This document shows positions 22,785 to 30,727 of a stretch of 38,749 nucleotides of DNA, piece by piece. Each line of letters opens with the position of its first letter. Position 1 is the stretch's first letter. Below the pieces are notes generated by a model. The model saw nothing but the letters and a program-made list of their open reading frames with translations. It searched no databases and was not told where the DNA came from. The position numbers were made by a program, and so were the translations under genes. This DNA is from Paracoccaceae bacterium (GTDB lineage: Bacteria > Pseudomonadota > Alphaproteobacteria > Rhodobacterales > Rhodobacteraceae). The stretch covers positions 1 to 38,749 of the forward strand of contig RECW01000086.1 in NCBI GenBank assembly GCA_007693835.1. The letters run 5' to 3'.

Positions 22785-24878
22785 TCAGACGCGCGCGATG
22801 CGGATGTCGCCGTGGCCGAGCACGGTGGCGGTGTACCCCGGCGGCACGAGCGTGGTGGAGTTGTGCTGGGTGATCAGCGCCGGGCCGTCGACCACGTCGT
22901 CGGCCAGCAGCTTCGTGCGGTCGTAGCGCGGCGTCTCCACCGCGCCGACGCCCTCGAACACCGTGTCGTGGGCGCGGAGCTTGGCGTCGGCCGGGTTCTT
23001 TCGGCCGCCGTGGTCGAGGCTCGGCAGGCGCAGCGACTCGACTTCGGCCGTCGCGATCACCCGCAGCGTCACGCCCTCGGTGATCTGGTCGCGGAAGGCG
23101 TGGCCATAGGCGGCCTTGTGGACGTCGAAGAAGCTGTCGATGACCTGCTGCTTGTTGGCCTGGGTCAGCGGCCCGTCCGGCATCTCGGCGCGCAGCTCGA
23201 AGCCCTGGCCGAGGTAGCGGCACTCCATGATCCGGGTGAACCGCCGCGCCTCGGGCGCGATGCCGTCGGCGTCGAGCTGGGCGTCCGCCTCGGCCTTCAA
23301 CCCGTCCGCGATGGCGTTGATGCGGGCGAGTTCGGCGTCGTCGGCGTTGTCGAGCGTGCTCAGCACCGAGCGGGTGTATTCGTACTTGAGGTCGGTCACG
23401 AGCAGCCCCATCGCGGCGGTGATGCCGGGCTGGAGCGGCGAGATCACGTCCTTCGCCTGGATCATCTCGGCGAGCGCGACGGCGTGGAGCGGACCCGCCC
23501 CGCCGAAGCCCATCAGCGTGAAGCCGCGCGGGTCGACGCCCTTGGCGACCGAGTTGGCGTTGATCGCCAGCGCCATGTTGTTGTTGACGATCTTCAGGAT
23601 GCCGAGCGCCGCGTCGGTGACGCTCATGCCGAGGGGTTTGGCGATCTTCTCCTCGATGGCCTTCGCCGCGAGCTCGGGGTCGATGTCGAGGTCGCCGCCG
23701 AGAAAGTGCTCGCGGTCGAGACGGCCGAGCACCACCTGCGCGTCGGTCACGGTCGGCTCGTCGCCGCCCTTGCCGTAGCAGGCGGGGCCCGGCGCGGCGC
23801 CCGCCGAGCGCGGCCCGACGCGGAAGGCGCCGCCCGCGTCGATGTAGGCGATGGAGCCGCCGCCCGCGCCGATGGCGTCGATGTCGATCATCGGCGCCAG
23901 AACGGGGAGTCCCGCCACTTCGGTGTCGCGCGGGTTCTTGATGCGCAGCTCGCCCCCCTCGATCACCGAGATGTCGGCCGAGGTCCCGCCGATGTCGATG
24001 GTGATCACGTCGCCCGTGTCGCAGTGCCCGCCGGTCCACTTGCCGCCGATCACGCCGCCGGCCGGCCCCGACAGCAGCAGCCCGATGGGCCGCGCGGCGG
24101 AGTTCTCCACCGTCGAGATGCCGCCGTTCGACTGCATGATCCGCACCATCGCCGTGACGCCGTTGTCGCGCAGGCGCGACTCGAGACGGCGGAGGTAGAG
24201 GGCGGTCTTCGGGCCGATGTAGGCGTTCATCGCGGTCGAGCTGAACCGCTCGTATTCGCGGATCACGTTGACGACTTCGGAGGAGGCGCAGACGAAGGCG
24301 TCCGGCATCACCTCCTGCACGATCTCCTTGGCGCGCATCTCGTGCCGGTCGTTCAGGAACGAGAACAGGAAGCCGATGATGACGGCTTCGAGCCCGCGCT
24401 TCTTGAACGTCTCAGCCGCCGCGTAAACCTCGTCCTCGGCGAGGGGCGTCTCGATCTCGCCGGTCGGCGGCATGAGGCGTTCCGTGATCGGCAGGCGGTT
24501 GCGGCGCTTGACCAGCGGCTTCGACTGCCAGGGCACGTCGAACTGCAACGAGAAGTTGTGCGGCCGCTTGTGGCGGGCCATGTGCAGGATGTCGCGGAAG
24601 CCCCGCGTCGTCAGCATGCCGACTTCGGCGCCCTTGCGCTCGATCACCATGTTGGTGGCGACGGTGGTGCCGTGGAACAGCTGGTCGATCTCGCCGGGCT
24701 CGACGCCCGCGATCCGGCACACCTGGAGCACGCCGGCGACCACGCCTTCCGACTGGTCGTGCGGGGTGCTCGGCACCTTGGTCACGAAGACCTGCTGCTC
24801 GCCCGCCCCCGCCGCGCGGGTGCGCTCCAGCACCACGTCGGTGAAGGTGCCGCCGACGTCCACGCCCACTCGTATCAT
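22785..24878 (-). CDS. ATP-dependent hydantoinase/oxoprolinase subunit A (second copy)
   Basis: A 697-residue HyuA-type ATPase subunit. Motifs include MIRVGVDVGGTFTDVVLER (phosphate-1), LFHGTTVATNMVIERKGAE near 68, DIGGTSADISVIEGGE near 292 (phosphate-2), GAGGGSIAYID near 330 and APGPACYGKGGDEP near 352. FGGAGPLHAVALAEMI near 453 is the conserved adenine-pocket region. The start at 24878 is supported by a very strong purine-rich ribosome-binding tract (24882-24893), itself directly preceded by a hairpin. It is separated from the upstream ATPase gene by 134 bp packed with inverted repeats, so transport and enzyme sections may be expressed at different levels. Confidence 0.9.
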   Translation of the reverse strand: MIRVGVDVGGTFTDVVLERTRAAGAGEQQVFVTKVPSTPHDQSEGVVAGVLQVCRIAGVEPGEIDQLFHGTTVATNMVIERKGAEVGMLTTRGFRDILHMARHKRPHNFSLQFDVPWQSKPLVKRRNRLPITERLMPPTGEIETPLAEDEVYAAAETFKKRGLEAVIIGFLFSFLNDRHEMRAKEIVQEVMPDAFVCASSEVVNVIREYERFSSTAMNAYIGPKTALYLRRLESRLRDNGVTAMVRIMQSNGGISTVENSAARPIGLLLSGPAGGVIGGKWTGGHCDTGDVITIDIGGTSADISVIEGGELRIKNPRDTEVAGLPVLAPMIDIDAIGAGGGSIAYIDAGGAFRVGPRSAGAAPGPACYGKGGDEPTVTDAQVVLGRLDREHFLGGDLDIDPELAAKAIEEKIAKPLGMSVTDAALGILKIVNNNMALAINANSVAKGVDPRGFTLMGFGGAGPLHAVALAEMIQAKDVISPLQPGITAAMGLLVTDLKYEYTRSVLSTLDNADDAELARINAIADGLKAEADAQLDADGIAPEARRFTRIMECRYLGQGFELRAEMPDGPLTQANKQQVIDSFFDVHKAAYGHAFRDQITEGVTLRVIATAEVESLRLPSLDHGGRKNPADAKLRAHDTVFEGVGAVETPRYDRTKLLADDVVDGPALITQHNSTTLVPPGYTATVLGHGDIRIARV

Positions 24879-24881
24879 CGT

Positions 24882-24893
24882 CCTCTCCTCCCT
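24882..24893 (-). promoter_or_regulatory. Strong ribosome-binding tract of hyuA2
   Basis: AGGGAGGAGAGG lies just upstream of the ATG at 24878, immediately after the 3' arm of a hairpin (24894-24911). It is the strongest Shine-Dalgarno-like tract seen in the window and fixes the start. Confidence 0.6.
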
Positions 24894-25000
24894 CCGCCGC
24901 GGTCGCGGCGGCGTTGCGTCCGGTCGCCGGGCTTTCCGGCGAAGCTTGCCTGTTCGCGCGAACCGGCGTCCGCGCGGTCTTTCGGCCCGGCCAAGCCGGG
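24894..25000 (-). promoter_or_regulatory. Cluster of four inverted repeats upstream of hyuA2
   Basis: Reading leftward from the ATPase stop: CCCGGC/GCCGGG (24986-25000, 3-nt loop), the 12-bp palindrome GTTCGCGCGAAC (24952-24963), TCGCCGG/CCGGCGA (24924-24942, 5-nt loop) and CCGCCGCG/CGCGGCGG (24894-24911, 2-nt spacer). All are perfect. The first, close behind the ATPase stop, could terminate or end-protect the upstream mRNA; the last abuts the hyuA2 ribosome-binding tract. Together they may set a step in expression inside the long operon. Confidence 0.45.
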
Positions 25001-25012
25001 GTCGGCGAGCGA

Positions 25013-26122
25013 TCAGGCGGCGGCGAGCACCACCGTGGCGCGGTCCGGCCGCCAGCGCAGGTCCACCTGCGCGCCGGGCCCGACGCCGCGCCCCTCGATC
25101 TTCTCCCTGTAGGTCTCCAGCCGCACGCTCAGCGCGTCGTCGAGGCGGACGGAGACGTAGGCGACGTGACCGACCGCATCGAGCGCCGTCACGACGCCCG
25201 AGACGCCTTCGGTCTCGCCATGCTCGGGGGCCGCGCCCTGCGGCAGCACCTCGACGTATTCCGACGGCGCGACGACCATGGCCTGCGCTCCGGGCGCCGC
25301 CGTCCCGGCGTCGAAACCGGGCGCGCCGCTCAGCGCGCCGAAGCGCGTGCGCACGACGGCGCGGGCGGGGCCGGCTTCGGCCAGTTCGCCCTCGATGATC
25401 TTGTTGCGCCCGATGAAGCGCGCCACGAAGGGCGTGCGCGGGCGGGTGTAGAGGGTGAACGGGTCGGAGATCTGCTCGACGCGGCCCGCGTTCATCACCA
25501 CCACCCGGTCGCCCATGCTGAGCGCCTCGGACTGGGCGTGGGTGACGAAGATGAAGGTGACGCCAAGCTCGCGCTGCAGGAGCTTCAGCTCCTCCTGGAT
25601 CGACTTGCGCAGGTTGGCGTCGAGGGCGCCGAGCGGCTCGTCGAGCAGCAGGATGTCAGGCTCCGTCACGAGACCGCGGGCCAGCGCCACGCGCTGCTTC
25701 TGGCCGCCCGACAGGCCGCGCTCCTTCGCGTCGGCGACGGCGCCGAGGTCGAGCTTGCCGATGATCGCGTCGACCCGGCGCCTGATCTCGCGCGGCGCCA
25801 CGCGCCGCACTTCGAGACCGAAGGCGATGTTCTGGCGCACCGTCATGTGCGGAAAGATCGCGTAGTTCTGGAAGATGGTCGCGGTCGGCCGCTGCTCGGC
25901 GGGCACGCGGGTGAAGTTCCGGTCGCGGATCAGGAGGTCGCCGGAGGTGATGTCCTCGAGCCCCGCGATCATGCGCAGCGTCGTCGTCTTGCCGCAGCCC
26001 GAAGGGCCGACGAAGGAGACGAACTCGCCTTTCTCGACCTTCAGGTCGAAGCCGTGCACGGCGACGGTGCCGCCCGGATACACCTTGCGGACGTTGACCA
26101 GTTCGAGGTCGTGGGTGTGCAT
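25013..26122 (-). CDS. Polyamine/thiamine-type ABC transporter ATPase (PotA-like, second in operon)
   Basis: A 369-residue ATPase of the spermidine/putrescine-iron-maltose importer class. It has Walker A GPSGCGKTT (39-47), Q-loop at IFQNYAIFPHMTV, signature LSGGQKQRV near 135, Walker B LLLDEPLGALD near 155 and switch His in FVTHAQSEAL near 189. Residues 240-365 form the C-terminal regulatory TOBE-type barrel. It starts 55 bp after the binding-protein gene. The operon already encodes another PotA-like ATPase at its head but only one permease pair, so the two ATPases may form a heterodimer or substitute for each other. Confidence 0.88.
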   Translation of the reverse strand: MHTHDLELVNVRKVYPGGTVAVHGFDLKVEKGEFVSFVGPSGCGKTTTLRMIAGLEDITSGDLLIRDRNFTRVPAEQRPTATIFQNYAIFPHMTVRQNIAFGLEVRRVAPREIRRRVDAIIGKLDLGAVADAKERGLSGGQKQRVALARGLVTEPDILLLDEPLGALDANLRKSIQEELKLLQRELGVTFIFVTHAQSEALSMGDRVVVMNAGRVEQISDPFTLYTRPRTPFVARFIGRNKIIEGELAEAGPARAVVRTRFGALSGAPGFDAGTAAPGAQAMVVAPSEYVEVLPQGAAPEHGETEGVSGVVTALDAVGHVAYVSVRLDDALSVRLETYREKIEGRGVGPGAQVDLRWRPDRATVVLAAA

Positions 26123-26144
26123 CGGCGGCCTCGCGCGAACGGAG

Positions 26145-26169
26145 GCCGGGCGGCGCGGGGCCGCCCGGC
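26145..26169 (-). terminator. Stem-loop after the PotD-like binding-protein gene
   Basis: A perfect 10-bp stem, GCCGGGCGGC at 26145-26154 and GCCGCCCGGC at 26160-26169, with a 5-nt loop lies 8 bp beyond the binding-protein stop on the transcribed strand. No T-run follows. It probably stabilises the upstream message or causes partial termination, much like the hairpin at 7468-7494. Confidence 0.5.
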
Positions 26170-26177
26170 GGCAGGCG

Positions 26178-27389
26178 TCAGGCGCTCAGGAACTCGTCCC
26201 AGCGCATCATCAGGTGGTCGTACTCGTCCGGCCACTGGTGCCAGTAGGTGACGTGGGCGGCGCGCTCCTCGAGGCTGCCGCCGTCGCGCAGGTCGCCTTC
26301 GTTGATGCCGCGCTCCGACGCGCCCACCCACGGCTTGCCCTCGTACCAGAAGCCGTAGCGGTCGGGGTCCATCACGTCGCGGATGTTGGTGGTCGGCGAG
26401 TAGTAGCCCTGCTCCGACACGGTGATCGCGGGCGGACCCGACAGCCAGAAGTCGGCGTAGGCCTTCACCGCGTCCGGGTTCGGCGAGGAGGCGATCATCG
26501 AGATGCCGATCGACCAGCCGCGATAGCCTTCCTTCGGCACCGCGTAGCTGCAGGGCACGCCCTGCGCCTTCACCGCCATCACCGCCGGCTGCCAGGCGTC
26601 GGCGAGGATCATCTCGCCCGAGGCGAGCAGGTTCACCAGTTCGCCGAAGTCGCCCCAGAGCGCGCGGAACTGGCCGTCGCGCTTCTTCGAGATCAGGAAG
26701 CGCGCCGCCTCGTCGATGTCGGAGACGCTCGGGTTGCCGGGGTTCGGCACGTCGAGCAGGCCGAGCGAGTTCATGGCGAGGATCGCCTGGCCGAAGGCGA
26801 TCAGCGGGTCGACGTTCAGGCCGGTCTTGCCCTTGAACTTCTCGTCGAACAGCGCGGTCCAGGTGTTGGCCTCTTCGGCGTCCACGAGATCCGGGCGGTA
26901 GCCGATCGAGTCGAAGTTGAAGACGGTCGGCACCATCCACAGCTGCGTCTGGTCGGCGTCGGCCCAGATCTGGCCGGAGATCTGCGCCTCGGGCGCCATC
27001 CGCGGATCGGTGTCGGTGAACATCTCGCGGATGTTGCCCCAGTTCGACAGGCCGGCGGTCGGGATCGGCGCGATGGTGTTGGTGAAGATCATCGCCGGCA
27101 GACGCTCGCCGATGGTCTCCCAGCAGTCGTAGGCGGTGGAGCCCGCGAGCAGTTCGGTCTGGGTGTTCGGGAAGATGTCGGCCCGGCCCGACACCGCGCG
27201 CACGCCCGAGGCTTCCTTGAAGTCGTTCAGGATGCGCTCCTGCACCGTGACCGACAGGCCGACGGTGCGCAGCTGCTGGTCGCCGAGCGACTGCGCCCAC
27301 AGCATGTCGGGGCGCAGCAGCGCCGAGGACCCGGCGAGCGCGCCGGCGCCGGCGATGAAGCCGCGGCGGGAAGGATGGAGCAGTCTCAT
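26178..27389 (-). CDS. Tat-exported extracellular solute-binding protein (PotD-like)
   Basis: A 403-residue periplasmic receptor for the adjacent PotB/PotC-type permeases. The N-terminus holds a twin-arginine signal: Arg8-Arg9 in PSRRGFIAG followed by a hydrophobic AGALAGSSALL stretch and probable cleavage near residue 33 (WAQ). Tat export implies folding before export. The mature part fits the spermidine/putrescine-type binding fold (GWSIGISMIASSPNPDAVKA near 300; FWLSGPPAITVSEQGYYSPT near 325). It lies between SDR1 and the second ATPase in the same direction. Six Trp/Tyr-rich segments suggest a ring-like or cationic ligand, but identity cannot be read from the sequence. Confidence 0.85.
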   Translation of the reverse strand: MRLLHPSRRGFIAGAGALAGSSALLRPDMLWAQSLGDQQLRTVGLSVTVQERILNDFKEASGVRAVSGRADIFPNTQTELLAGSTAYDCWETIGERLPAMIFTNTIAPIPTAGLSNWGNIREMFTDTDPRMAPEAQISGQIWADADQTQLWMVPTVFNFDSIGYRPDLVDAEEANTWTALFDEKFKGKTGLNVDPLIAFGQAILAMNSLGLLDVPNPGNPSVSDIDEAARFLISKKRDGQFRALWGDFGELVNLLASGEMILADAWQPAVMAVKAQGVPCSYAVPKEGYRGWSIGISMIASSPNPDAVKAYADFWLSGPPAITVSEQGYYSPTTNIRDVMDPDRYGFWYEGKPWVGASERGINEGDLRDGGSLEERAAHVTYWHQWPDEYDHLMMRWDEFLSA

Positions 27390-27429
27390 TCCGTATCTCC
27401 CTGTTGGTGTTGCGCTTCCCGCTCCGGCC

Positions 27430-28182
27430 CTAGTAGCGGCCGACGAGCAGGCCCCCGTCCACGGTGATGGTCTGGCCGGTCAGGTACCGCGCCGCGTCCG
27501 AGACGAGGAAAAGGATGACGTCGGCGATGTCCTCGGGCTGGCCGACCCGGCCCATGGGGATGAACTCGGCCGCCGCCTTCAGCCCCGGCTCGCCGAGCGA
27601 GTGGACCGGCGAGAGCGACTGCGCGGTGCGGATGTAGCCGGGCGCGATCCCGTTGGCGCGTATCCCGTCGCGCGCCAGCTCCACCGCCAGCCCGCGCACG
27701 AGGCCGACCACGCCCGCCTTCGCCGCCGAGTAGTGGACGTGTTCGTCCCAGCCGTAGGCCACGCCCATGATCGAGGAGACGCAGACGATCGCCCCGGCCC
27801 GCTTCGCCTTCATGCCCGGCAGGGCGGGGCGGATGACGCGGATCATGCCCTTCAGGTCCACCTCGAAGGTGTGGTCCCACTTCTCGTCGGTCATCTGGTC
27901 GAGGGGCACCTTGTGGGCGATGCCGGCGTTGCAGATCACCGCGTCGAGCGGGCCGTGGGCCTTCTCCGCCGCCGCCACCACGGCGTCGGCCTGCTCGGTC
28001 GAGGTGACGTCGAGGAAGTGGAACTCGGCCGCGCCGCCCGCCGCGGTGATCTCGGCGGCGACTTCCGCGCCCTCTGTCTCCAGCACGTCGGTGAGGATGA
28101 CGCGCCACCCGGCGGCCCCGAAGGCCTTGGCGGTCGCGCGGCCGATGCCGATGCCGGCGCCGGTGATGATGACGTTCTTCAT
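27430..28182 (-). CDS. Short-chain dehydrogenase/reductase 1
   Basis: A 250-residue classical SDR. The NAD(P) site TGAGIGIG lies at residues 7-14, followed by an Asp (ILTDV) at the end of strand 2 near 36, which favours NAD(H). The structural NAG motif is near 89. The catalytic Ser is in CVSSIMG near 140 and the Tyr-Lys pair in YSAAK near 154-158. The C-terminus GQTITVDGGLLVG is standard. It begins 10 nt after SDR2 and is followed by the binding-protein gene after 40 bp. It presumably interconverts an alcohol and ketone in the same pathway as SDR2, HyuAB2 and the flavoenzyme. Confidence 0.88.
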   Translation of the reverse strand: MKNVIITGAGIGIGRATAKAFGAAGWRVILTDVLETEGAEVAAEITAAGGAAEFHFLDVTSTEQADAVVAAAEKAHGPLDAVICNAGIAHKVPLDQMTDEKWDHTFEVDLKGMIRVIRPALPGMKAKRAGAIVCVSSIMGVAYGWDEHVHYSAAKAGVVGLVRGLAVELARDGIRANGIAPGYIRTAQSLSPVHSLGEPGLKAAAEFIPMGRVGQPEDIADVILFLVSDAARYLTGQTITVDGGLLVGRY

Positions 28183-28192
28183 GGCCTCGCTC

Positions 28193-28954
28193 TCACAGCA
28201 TCACGTCGCCGGAATTGGGGCCGAGGGTCTGGCCCACGTAGATTTTCGCATCGTCAGAGGCCAGGAACGCGACCGTCGCCGCCACGTCCTCCGGCTCGCC
28301 GAACCGGCCGAGCGGCAGCTCGCCCGCCTTCGCGCCGCGCCACTCCTCAGAGAGCCCGAGCACCAGATCGGTGTTGATCGGCCCCGGCGCGACGGCGTTC
28401 ACCCGCACGCCGCGCAGGCTGACCTCCCGCGCCAGAGACTTGGTGAGCCCGATGATCCCCGCCTTGGCGGCCGAGTAATGCACGAGCTCCGCCCCGCCTT
28501 TCTGGCCGAGCTGTGAGGCGACGTTGACGATCGCGCCGCGCCCCGCCGCCAGCATCGGCCCGATGGCGCGGCGGCAGCACAGGAAACAGCCGCGCAGGTG
28601 CACCGCGATCATCCGGTCCCAGTCCGCAGCGGCCAGCGCCTCGAACGGCGCCTGGTGGACGTGGCCGGCGTTGTTCACCACGATGTCGGCCGGCCCCCAG
28701 GCGGTCTCCGCCGCGCCGAACAGCGCGTCGACGTCCGCCTCCGAGGCGACGTCGCCCGCCATGCCGGCGGACTCGCCGCCCGCGGCGCGGACCGCCGCCG
28801 CCGTCGCCTCGGCCGCTTCGGCGCGCAGGTCGTTGACCATCACCCGCGCGCCTTCGGCGGCGAGGCGCAGCGCCGTCGCGCGCCCGATGCCGGCGCCGCC
28901 GCCGGTGACGACCGCGACGCGGCCCTTCAAGCGATCCGGGCAAGGCGCGGTCAT
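28193..28954 (-). CDS. Short-chain dehydrogenase/reductase 2
   Basis: A 253-residue classical SDR. It has TGGGAGIG near residues 15-22, strand-2 Asp in MVNDLRAE near 45, NNAG near 92, catalytic Ser in VNVASQLGQ near 143 and YSAAK near 157-161. The C-terminal GQTLGPNSGDVM replaces the usual DGG with NSG, a form seen in some SDRs. The start at 28954 overlaps the stop of the PotC-like permease (ATGA on the minus strand at 28951-28954), so it is translationally coupled to the transporter. An in-frame reading upstream to 29665 lies inside the permease gene and is discarded. Confidence 0.87.
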   Translation of the reverse strand: MTAPCPDRLKGRVAVVTGGGAGIGRATALRLAAEGARVMVNDLRAEAAEATAAAVRAAGGESAGMAGDVASEADVDALFGAAETAWGPADIVVNNAGHVHQAPFEALAAADWDRMIAVHLRGCFLCCRRAIGPMLAAGRGAIVNVASQLGQKGGAELVHYSAAKAGIIGLTKSLAREVSLRGVRVNAVAPGPINTDLVLGLSEEWRGAKAGELPLGRFGEPEDVAATVAFLASDDAKIYVGQTLGPNSGDVML

Positions 28955-29808
28955 GCGATGTCCTCCTGCACACCCTGCGCCCTCAGCCGCGCGCGCCGCA
29001 CCGACGCGCCCATCAGCACGCCGTAGACGGTGAGCAGCGCGAAGGAGAACAGCGTCGTCAGCACGCCGAAGGCGAACAGGTTGGGGTGAATCTCCACCGC
29101 GAAGGTGCCGTAGATGGCGAGCGGCATGGTCACGTTCGGCCCGCCGGTGAACAGCGTGCGCGGGAACTCGTCGTAGCTGAGGGTGAAGGCGAACAGCATC
29201 GCCGACAGCACGCCCGGAAAGATCATCGGGAAGGTGACCTTGCGGAACGTCCGCCCCGGCGGCACGCCGAGCGCCCACGCCGCCTCCTCCACCGACTGGT
29301 CGAAGCGGTTGAAGATCGCCAGCATCACGAGGAAGGCGAAGGGGAAGGTGTAGACCACGTGCAGCACGAAGGCCGTGCTCCACCAGTTCCGCGCCACGCC
29401 GAGCTGGTCGGCCACCAGCGCCATGCCGAGGCCGAGCAGCACGCCCGGCACCATCATGCCGAGCACGACGAGGTAGAACACCACGCCCGAGCCGCGGAAT
29501 TTGGTGCGGAACGCCTGCGCGGTCAGCGTGCCGAGGATCGTCGAGACCACCATGGTCGCGAAGGCCAGCGTCAGCGACCGCGTCAGCGCCTGCCCGATCG
29601 GCAGCGGCGCGATGCGCGACGGCGGCGCGAAGCCGAAGATATGGCTGTACCAGAAGGTCGACCATTCGAGGATCGGGAACTGCGGCCCGCCCTCCGGCCC
29701 CTTCTGGAAGCTGAGGATCCCCATCACGACGAAGGGGCCGTAGAGGAACAGGATGAAGAGGGCCGTGTAGACCGCCAGCGCCCCGCGGGTGACTTTCAGG
29801 TGATGCAT
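28951..29808 (-). CDS. ABC permease (PotC-like)
   Basis: A 285-residue inner-membrane permease with about six transmembrane helices of the BPD_transp_1 fold. After the first helix comes the periplasmic segment, then a TMVVSTILGTLTAQAFRTKF helix. The EAA coupling loop is visible as EEAAWALGVPPGRTFRKVTF near residues 174-193, which docks to the ATPase. Positive charges at the N-terminus fit inside-in topology. It lies 10 nt after the PotB-like gene and overlaps SDR2 by 4 nt. Confidence 0.88.
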   Translation of the reverse strand: MHHLKVTRGALAVYTALFILFLYGPFVVMGILSFQKGPEGGPQFPILEWSTFWYSHIFGFAPPSRIAPLPIGQALTRSLTLAFATMVVSTILGTLTAQAFRTKFRGSGVVFYLVVLGMMVPGVLLGLGMALVADQLGVARNWWSTAFVLHVVYTFPFAFLVMLAIFNRFDQSVEEAAWALGVPPGRTFRKVTFPMIFPGVLSAMLFAFTLSYDEFPRTLFTGGPNVTMPLAIYGTFAVEIHPNLFAFGVLTTLFSFALLTVYGVLMGASVRRARLRAQGVQEDIA

Positions 29809-29818
29809 CGCCGCCCCC

Positions 29819-30727
29819 TCAGAGCTCGCGCCGGAGGTTGACGAGGGAGAGCAGGGCCGCGATCACGACCACCATCACCCCCGTCAGCACCACGCCCACC
29901 ACCGCCGCCAGCGCCCAGCGTAGCGAGCCCACCTGCGTGACGATGATGTTGCCGAGCAGGTTGACCTGCCGCCCCGAGAGCGCCGAGGCCGTGGCGAACT
30001 CGCCGAGCACCATCACCGAGACGAAGATCGCGCCGACCACCACGCCCGGCAGGCTGAGCGGGAAGATCACCCGGCGGAAGATCGTCCAGGCCGAGGCGCC
30101 GAGGTCGCGGCTCGCCTCGATCAGGCTCTCGTCGATGCGCGAGAGCATGAAGGCGACGGGGCCGACCATGAACACGACGTAGATCTGAACCATGCCGATG
30201 ATCACGGAGAGTTCGGTGAACAGCAGCACCGCGATCGGCTCGTCGATCAGGCCGAGGCGCATCAGCACGATGTTGATGGCGCCCTCGCGCCCCAGCATCG
30301 GCCGCCACGCGATCACGCGGATCAGGAAGGACGTCCAGAACGGGATGACGCAGGCGACCAGCAGCACCGTCTGCGTGGTCTTGTTGCGCACGAACTGCCC
30401 GATGAACAGCGCCGTCGGATAACCGATCACGAAGGTCAGCGCGAGCACCGTGAGCCAGAGCCGCAGGGTGCGCAGCAGCGCGTCGAGATAGGTCTGCGAG
30501 GAGAGGAACATCTCCCACGAGCGCGTCGTCAGCGTCGGGCTGATGGCGAAGGTGGTCTGAGTCCAGAACGAGACGTAGACCATCATCGCGAGCGGCGCGA
30601 TCAGGAACAGCGTCATCCAGATCACGCCGGGGGCGAGCAGCAGGTAATGGCGGTTGCGCCGCCAGAAGCTCTCGCGCGGCGCGGGGGCTGCGTAGGCGGA
30701 CGGGGAGGCGGCGGCCGTCGCGTCCAT
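29819..30727 (-). CDS. ABC permease (PotB-like)
   Basis: A 302-residue permease with six predicted helices. It has an N-terminal basic extension and first helix (YLLLAPGVIWMTLFLIAPLA), a long periplasmic loop and the EAA coupling loop EASRDLGASAWTIFRRVIFP near residues 208-227. It forms the heteromeric channel with the PotC-like protein. Its start codon shares a base with the stop of the preceding ATPase gene (30727), so the two are tightly coupled. Confidence 0.88.
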   Translation of the reverse strand: MDATAAASPSAYAAPAPRESFWRRNRHYLLLAPGVIWMTLFLIAPLAMMVYVSFWTQTTFAISPTLTTRSWEMFLSSQTYLDALLRTLRLWLTVLALTFVIGYPTALFIGQFVRNKTTQTVLLVACVIPFWTSFLIRVIAWRPMLGREGAINIVLMRLGLIDEPIAVLLFTELSVIIGMVQIYVVFMVGPVAFMLSRIDESLIEASRDLGASAWTIFRRVIFPLSLPGVVVGAIFVSVMVLGEFATASALSGRQVNLLGNIIVTQVGSLRWALAAVVGVVLTGVMVVVIAALLSLVNLRREL

